Below the pieces are notes generated by a model. That model did not search any database. It was not told the DNA's origin and was given only the letters and a program-made list of their open reading frames with translations. The position numbers and the translations under genes were made by a program. A DNA stretch of 64,000 bases from Amphiura filiformis (taxonomy: Eukaryota > Echinodermata > Ophiuroidea > Amphilepidida > Amphiuridae). This document shows positions 49,001 through 58,000 of the stretch, in pieces; position 1 is the stretch's first letter; each line of letters opens with the position of its first letter. Where the stretch lies: positions 97,034,536-97,098,535 of the forward strand of contig NC_092628.1 in NCBI RefSeq assembly GCF_039555335.1, given 5' to 3'.

Positions 49001-52000
49001 GCAAAGCATGAAAATTGGTAATTGTGATATTTTTTACCTATTTTTCATGTCAACTTGTAGTAGTTAGCCAAATATTTTACTTTTATGATCACCTGTGTTG
49101 TTAACTGAAGCCTCCGAAACACAAATCGCTTTAATTGCCAATTCTAAAAAATAACTCCAATTTCTGTGAAACTTGGCTGGGAGGTTCCTTTCATCAAGTA
49201 GTATTTGTACATGAAGTTAGACATTTAAATTATTTTAGGAACCCAATTAAAACTTAAAAAATATGTTTAAGGTTGGGAAATTTCCATTGCAAATGACCCT
49301 TGATGTTAAAAATTTTCAAAATTGCAATTACAAACATAGCAAAACATGGTATAAAATTTAACTTATATCTGTTGACTTACTTTGGAATGGGATTTCACAT
49401 GTATTCCAGCTTTCATGTCATAATTTTCTGAGCTTAAGTAAAATACATTTTTCTTAGATTTTAGCCAAAATGTTATGGAAATGTCAAATTTTTTATCAGA
49501 AATCAAAAGGTTTAAGCCTTGAAACACTATTTTACTGGAATTTAAGTTGCTTCTATGCATGATTACAGTAAACAGAAACATATTTAAGTGGTTTGAAATT
49601 TTGACCCTAAAAATCAAAAGTTACACCCTTTACCGTGAAAATGACCATATGCAATAACTGGCTCATACAGGTACTCTTATTACCACCACTGGGTCCAACT
49701 AAAGCTACTACTTCACCATATTCCCAGCTATATAAAGAGAGACTTACTTGACTATGTAGATACTTGTGTTGAAGATGATTAACAGGTATTCCATCAAGCA
49801 TTACACTTCCTGATTGAGGCTCATAGAAATGCTGCAATAGACTAACACAGGTGCTCTTACCACCACCACTGGGTCCCACCAGAGCTACTACTTCACCAGG
49901 AGAGACTGTGAAACAAACATCCTGCATAAAATAAAGTTGGAGAGATAGGTGATGATAAAATGTGAATAAAAATTTTTCATACTTTCATCCGCTACTTAAT
50001 AATAAATTAGTTGTTTGTTAATTGTGCAAAATCCTATGCAATATGCAAAAGCCTTTGGTTTGCCAATTACATTATGTCTATAGGAAAGAATAGTATACAA
50101 ATATTGACTGCTATGAGGGGCATGGTTAAAATTATAGGCCCAGGTGATCTCAAAACCATGACTATGCCCGGGCGTGGCCGAGGGGCATAGTCATGGTTTT
50201 GAGATCACCGCTGGCCTATAATTTTAACCATGCCCCTAATAAAAAGCAGTCAATATTTGTTTTATATACCAAATCTTAAGATTCTTGTCATCTGTTTGGT
50301 TAAAAGCATCGATTTTGGGAAGAGAAATTAATAGTTTCAATGCGAACGGCACACAGATTACAATCTGCGATTTTTGCGTATTTATAGCGTGTGAAAACAT
50401 TAACGCGTGCGTAATATCATTTTACGCTGGGAAAGTGCGCAGTTTGATCGTGACGCACGTGACCGGTCCATAGTTCATTTCCATGGACCAGTCCATAGTT
50501 CATTTTGCGTGCATAGTTAATTCAATGACTGCACTTTCAACCAAACAGATGACAGGAATCTATATATGAGGTATATAAAGATGGTTAACTCAATTGACAG
50601 TCTCAATCCCACACTTTACCCTGTCAAAATGTAGATTTTGGTATCAGGCAAAAGCTCATGTTTCTCATAACCCTTTGTTCAGGGAGTATGAACAAAAATA
50701 AGATTGGCCTTTATGATGCAATTTGTGCTTCTAGAATCCAAATCGCTGAAGCAATATTATAACTCAAAACTTGGAATAGAATGTTTAGGTGATGGGCCTA
50801 AATATGAGGTAGAAAATGCCATTACGTTACAGTCGGACCATCCACTTTGATGTTATCACAGTAGTTGTTTAAATTAACAGATAAAACTGCTCCAAGAAGT
50901 CAACATTTAGATATAGTAAAATAATGATAGAATGCATATAGTAACACCCGTATTGAACAAATGTTGCAAAATGTTCTCAAATCAGATGTTGGCGTCTTCA
51001 CATGTTCATGATTAGTTGTAATGGTATATGCTCAAGTTATTGAAAGATCACAAATTTAATCACTAGTTTAAGAAAATGGCATCAGGTGGTCTGCGTAAGA
51101 AGCCACCGGTCTGTGGAAGAAGCGGAAGCTGCTAACAAGGACCGAGTCATGTGGAAGTTTCTCCTATATCAGACATCAGGTGCAGAAAAGCATGATGCTG
51201 TCTGGTAGGTAGTTCAAGAAAAAGTTTTGATATTGAATATTACATTACCCACATGTAACTACCTAATGAATAGTATACAAATATGTAGCCTTGTGGCATA
51301 GTCATGGTTTTGAGATCATCGCGGGCCTATAATTTTAACCATACCCCGAATAAAAAGCAGTCAATACTTGTTTTATATACCAAATCTTAAGATTCTTGTC
51401 ATCTGTTTGGTTAAAAACATCGATTTTGGAAAGAGAAAGTAATAGTTTCAATGCGAACGGCACAGACGATTTCCGCGTAATTATAGCGCGCAAAAAAAAC
51501 GTGTGCGTAATAACATTTTACGCTGGGAACAAAGCACATGCAGAACTATGCCCGGGAATAGTTACTTTTATGGGCATAGTCAAAACTATGCCCGCTCTTT
51601 TAACCAATCAGAGCGCGGGAATCTTTAGATGAGGTAAAATACCTTTAAAACATCTGCATCTGGTCTGGATGGGTATCCGAAGGTCACATTCTTGAATTCT
51701 ATATGCCCTTTGAGGTCAGAGGGCATTTCTTGTCCATCGTTAGTAATCTTGGGCTTTCTGTCCATGTATTCAAACACTTTAACAGATGCTCCTGCTGCTT
51801 CCATTAATCCAGTGTAAACACTAGACATATTCTGTAAAAATCAACACATCAAAGTTTGATTTAGTGAAATTATTCTATTTTTAGTCCTTGGCGAGTTCAA
51901 GTCTGATAAAAAATTGTCCATAACTAGCAGTATACCCATGCTTCTTGTAGGTACCCAGTAGACTGGAGCAGTAAGCAAATGGTGAAGATCTATGGTAAAA

Positions 52001-55000
52001 AAAATTCACCTAGAACAAAGGGAATCCCAGAATCAATGACACTATTAAATAAGTATTAATATGCATGATAGGGAAGTTTTAGCCTGTTGGCACTAATTTA
52101 TTCCAAAAATACCTAATTTTTCAAAAAGTATCATTTACATAGATCTCAATTCATGACAAATAAAAGTGCACAATATGAAGTCAAAATAAGATGAGTAAGT
52201 ATTCCAATTTTGAACTTGCATAATAGTGTGGTCTTAGTATATGAGGGACACAACATTTTTTCACACATTGTGGGATAGGCTTTTACGATGGGAGTTCATA
52301 ACAACTAACTAGTAAGTGTGTTCGTCGTCAGACAAGTTTAGAACAGTTCTAAACTTGTCCAACAGCGAACCCGCTAAAACTTAATAATTATTTTTTCACA
52401 CCTTCCTTTTGTTTATATGGTGCAAAAACTCGATAGTTACCATATATGCTTACTATCAAGCACTTTTGAAACATGCAAACATGAAGAGCCCCATCCACAA
52501 AAGTGTAAAGTATATTGAGCAAATCATTGATACACATATATACGAACAAGTAAACCTGCAAATTGTGTGCCAACCCCATTAGCTTAGTTGGTAAAGCGCC
52601 GGACTATGGTACAATTTCATGTTTTCAAAAACACTTGATAGTAAGCACATATGCTATCTATCAAGTTTTTACCTGACATCAACTATATAGTATTTCAACC
52701 CAACCAAGCTTGAAGTTCAACCATTATTATGTGTAAGCTGTAGATCAGCTGACCAACCAAACCATCTATGCCATAACATAAAACCCACACAACACATTGT
52801 TGTAGGTGAGGACAAAATGGAAAGGAGAAATTCAAACTAGTTGTCTTTGCTTCAGCTGGAATCAGTACTAATATTTTTATATCACAGAACTGTTCACAGG
52901 GTATTCACCTCAAGAGATCCTCCTAACTCCAAAGAGTAGAGTATAAAAGATACCAGTTGTCCACCACTCACCACACCATTCAAAACAAGATGGCCACCAT
53001 AGAATAGAGTAGAGACTTCAAACATTAAGTCTAAAAACTGCAATAAAATAACCAAATAAATGAGGTAACATCAAAAGGTTTGTATTTCGTGGTTAGAGGG
53101 ACATTCAGAGATCTGTCAATCCCAACTACACTATTCCAACTCATGTAATTTTTTGCAATTTTAGAATACTTACTAATGTATAACTAACCCTTACACTGAA
53201 TAAACTAGACACTACATTTTCTTACTTTTACATGCTCGGCCATAAGGAATTCCTGTTCAAATCCAATAGGGAACATGATCCCAAAGATGCAAGTTCAGTT
53301 TTCTTCATATTTTGTCAATACTTCTATAAAGATTAAGGCAACTTCAAACAATTTTCTATTTTTTGATCCTCATTGATCTCTGAAAGTTCCTTTAAGTCTC
53401 ATATTCTCCACCACACACCATTAACAACAAATAATTCTTAACATCAGCATTAAAACTATGACTGATATGTTTTCAATTGAATTAAATTCAGTATTTTCCA
53501 TACAAAATATTTCCATACCAAAACGTATAACGTATTAACAGTATTCTGTACCATTTTCAGTCAGGGTCTTAGCTAGAAATTGAGAGTTGCCCGTCATTTG
53601 AATAAAATTGCCTGTCCTAATTTGACCTTCAAAACATTTACCAGACATCTATAGCCCATTGGGGGTTCAAAGAGTTCAAATATGTGTTGATATGGCCTTG
53701 TTCTACAAATTGGGTCTACTAAAAAGGTCAATTAGCTTCTCAAAACATACAATTTATAATATAGCTTCTGTGAAAGGCATTAATTTTGCCCGTCCCAGGA
53801 GCAAACTCCCCGTCTAAAATGACGGCCAGACGGGTGGCTAGCTACGACCCTGTTTTCAGTATTTCTCCACTATTCTTTAGTAAAATCAGTACAAACATTT
53901 CTGAAAGTAGCACTAGTTTGCAACTCTGTAGTACATTATAGGAACAGACAAGTGTACCAAAGACACTGACATATTTCAGTTCCTCAACCCTCTAATCACT
54001 TTCATGGCAAATTGTACCTGTCTTACATTTTCTACAATTATATACTTGTGTTTGAATGCACTTAGTTAGTTTGCATGGACTTGTACATGCAATCCAATTT
54101 TAAAGGGGTTGTTTAGGGTTAAGGTTTGAAATTGAGACCTTTCAGGTGGTATATCAACTGACTGACTGAAGACAGCACAGGGGAGAACTTCTGCATAAAA
54201 AAACAGTTGCCCTTTTGTTGTGGTAGAAGAGTACAGATAACACAAAAATGAATAAAACTCATTATATAAATGTACCATCAATTAAGCCATTCAAGATGCA
54301 CCATATGCATATATAAGCACATAATTTACCTGATTAGACACAATGTACCCTGCATACACCCATGCTAATTGGATCCTTAGTTTATAAGTCACAGACAGCT
54401 TATTGGCATATTCTTTTGCCTCGCCATCTTCATTGGCAAAGCTTCTCACTGTGCGAATGGTAGAAACAGCCTCCTCAGCTATGTTATTTGCTTTCGCTAA
54501 AGAATCTTGGACTTCCTTAGTTTGTTTCTGATGGAAAAATATGTTTAAAAAGTATAAGAAATGAGAAACATGGGGTGTTGTACTCAAGGTTTGTACTGAC
54601 ATCAATGCTTTCACATGTTTACACCGCAAGTGTGATGACAAACCACCCTTGAACGTATTGTGTTATATGCTATTTGGGATCAGGCTGGCATGCATGATTC
54701 AATACTACAACCAGCAAAATACACACAGCACTACCACTGAAGTTGAAATAACAAAAAAAAATAAAGCTATACAGGATAAAATGATGAATTTTAGTGTTTG
54801 TTGAAATGTAAAAATGATACTCATTCACCTCAGAATAACTACCGGTATACAGGTGTACACCACTTCAAGTACATACAATGTAGCTGTATCTGTATTGCCC
54901 TTTAAGTAAATCATGAGACTATAATCATTTTACTTGCAGCAAGTCAGTGACTGTAAAGCGTTGAGTCAGCTCAATGCAGTGTCTTTAAATATGGATGTAC

Positions 55001-58000
55001 ACTAGTGCTTTGAGCGAACACTCACACTTGGAGTGAATACTCACAATGTGAAGCTAGGCCCATGAAATCCACATTGACTTCACTGACTTGCCTACAGTAA
55101 AAATACTACATTCCTAATTACATGACATGCACAATTTGTAAATGTCTACTTATAATGTCACACACAAAACATAAGGTGAATCTCCAAATTGTATTTTATG
55201 GTTGTAGACAAACTACACAAGTATTTCAGGTGTTTATGTTTACCTCACAATAGTCACCGTAATAATCCGATATAGCAGCTAACAAGGGAATGGCAACCAA
55301 AGCTAATACAGTAAGTCTCCATGATAAGCCAAACATCATCACTACATATCCAATAACCTGAAATACATAAATGTTTATAAGATTATGGAAAGGTCCGAGG
55401 ATTAGATTAGGGTTAATGTCACATTTTACAAAGTTTGACAATTTGACAAACACAAGTGATATTCAAACTTACTGTCACATAAAATAATTTTACGGGATTA
55501 AGTGTACTGAGGAAGGTAGGACTTAGCCCATTGGATTTGTAAGTCTGATGCAATGTTCAGTACATTAGCTAATGCAAAGTATAAGCAAGTACATCCAGGG
55601 AAGCAAGCAAGTGCATAAATGCTGATGACTTGAATGTTTAAAGTTCGCACAGATAGGCGAATTTGTGAGACTTGAACACTGTTATGGTCAGCCTATTCAA
55701 GCACACTCAGATGGCACCTGAGACATAAATACCTTTCCTCAGAGGATAGCACTGGCATGGAATTTTCCTAACTGTGTCTTTGATAATTTAAAGTGCTTAA
55801 GGCATATCTTTAGATGCTTCACCAAATTTAAGACACTTTCATATTCATGAGAGGTGTTATGAAAGGCTGGCATTCTACAACTTCCACGCTATTTAATAAA
55901 TTCACACATTATAATGATTGACATTTTATGAGTAACTCTAGCTATGTTGTAAACTCAAGTCTTATTTATTGAAAACTTGAAAACTAACATTTCATAAAAA
56001 CTAATATCCATTAGTTTTATTCATGAACTTTTAAACTTGTGACAATCCCTACAACAACTAAAAAAAGGTTCATACATATACCTGGATTATACTGCGGAGG
56101 AAGATGTTCATGTTCAATGACAGTGATTCACTCATGGTTGTAGTGTCTGAAGTCAAACGGGATGTTATGTTACCTAAATGGACAAAATGAAGACAATGAA
56201 GATACTTTAGTTCAGCATTGTTATTTAAGAATAATTATTAAGAATATTGTGCAAATTTTAAGTAGATCAATGGCTCTATGCTTCATTTCAACTTGAGTTT
56301 GGTAGTGATGTTAATACTTAGTGAGGTGGCAGCACAAGCATCTGGCCACAAGCAAGCCGACAAACCACCCTTGTATGTGTGTACACTCTGAGGTTATTGC
56401 ACATGATTTGATAATGCGACCATTGCTGACCAGCAAATATGCACATGTGATGACATCACTACCAATCATGGTTAAACAAAGTAGAGAGCATGAATAAACC
56501 TGTTAGCTACACCGCATAAATAATTACTACTTACCGGAAATGTTTTCAATGGCTGTACCTACATTTTCAGCAGTTAGTACAATGTTTTTTGAGGTACCGG
56601 TAGTGATTTGAAACACTTGTACAAATTTACACAACCATATATGACACTAAAAAGATATGCAACAATAACACAGCAGATCCCTACCCCAAGTTACAACAGA
56701 TTGTCCCAGATGGTTCTCTGGTTCTGGTAGTTACTATGCAATCACCTCCACACAGGCTACCTCTATGATTTTTCACCCCGATGTGGCAGTAACGTCAAAG
56801 CTGTTTTGCTTGCACATCTAGATGCGGTGTCTTTAAGCATGTGCGTGTGTACACCAGCACTTTGAGCGAACTCTAGCGATTTGCTGCGCCCAATGAAATG
56901 TGCACTGAAATCACTGCCACATCAGGGTCAAAAATGGTATGCAAATGTCCATATTCACAGCAAACTCCCTAATTATAAATCTAACTTCGTGTCTTGAAGG
57001 TGACAATGCCAAAACTATTTTAAAAGACTTCTAATATTATCTGTGCCAACATTTATTCAGTACAGCAGACTGCTAGACTCTGAGCTACATGTACATGGTG
57101 ATCAATCAACTGGGAATTGCTAATGATTTGATTTGAATTTGGTTAAAATATCAGTGCTTTTCAGTTTAGGTTATGAAATATTGGAACAGCTACAATGTTA
57201 ATAAGATTGACTCTACCGCCCTTTAGGGGATGTTTGCCAGAAGTGCCCTATGTGTTGCCCACCACACCTGCTGAAGGGGATGCACCCAGCCTGTACAGTT
57301 TTGATGGGTTCATGGTGGTAACTGGTTAGGATTAGTAAGCATGCAGGAAGATGCTTACACCCAACAAAACTTGAGACGAAACACCCATGTTTCTCATTTC
57401 TTTTAATTCTTTATACCCAAATAATTCCTTGCAAATAAAAGGAGGGTTAAAAGGTAAAATATTCACTGAGGACACACTCACACACTCCACCTTTGTTGGT
57501 ATAAAATTTACCTGTTCGTGTGACATCAAAGAAACCAATTTCTTGTTTTAGGATGGATTGGAAGAGTAGATTGTTGATACGGTAATTAAGCCTACTCATG
57601 GTGTATCTAAACATTCCAACCCGTACACCAGCAGCCAAGGCACTAAAATAAGCAGTGAACAAAATGGTTAACTTAAGCAGTAAATATATATTATGTTGAG
57701 TACGAACGAAGCATTATTATTGCTTTATATGCAACAATTTTTAGGGTGACACCCCACAAAACTAGTAATGGTAACCTTGTGGGCTCCTGATGACCACTTA
57801 TATAACTCTTGGTCTTAAATTAGAAATTTTAAAAATGTTAAAACAACATGATATGACATAATAACAAAGTATGAACCATTCAGTTCTTGAAAACAAAATC
57901 TTTCATTTGTGTCAAGGCATAGACCCACAGTACTTGAAAATTGGCCACACCAACAAATTTGAAATGAATGGTGATGGATTGTTCACATAATACAGTTCTG

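Noticed and set aside
51077..51206. Protein-like plus-strand stretch ([17 protein letters not shown], then after a shift [20 protein letters not shown]).
   Set aside because: Needs a frameshift, lies antisense in an ABCB9 intron, and matches no family I recognise; probably transposon debris.
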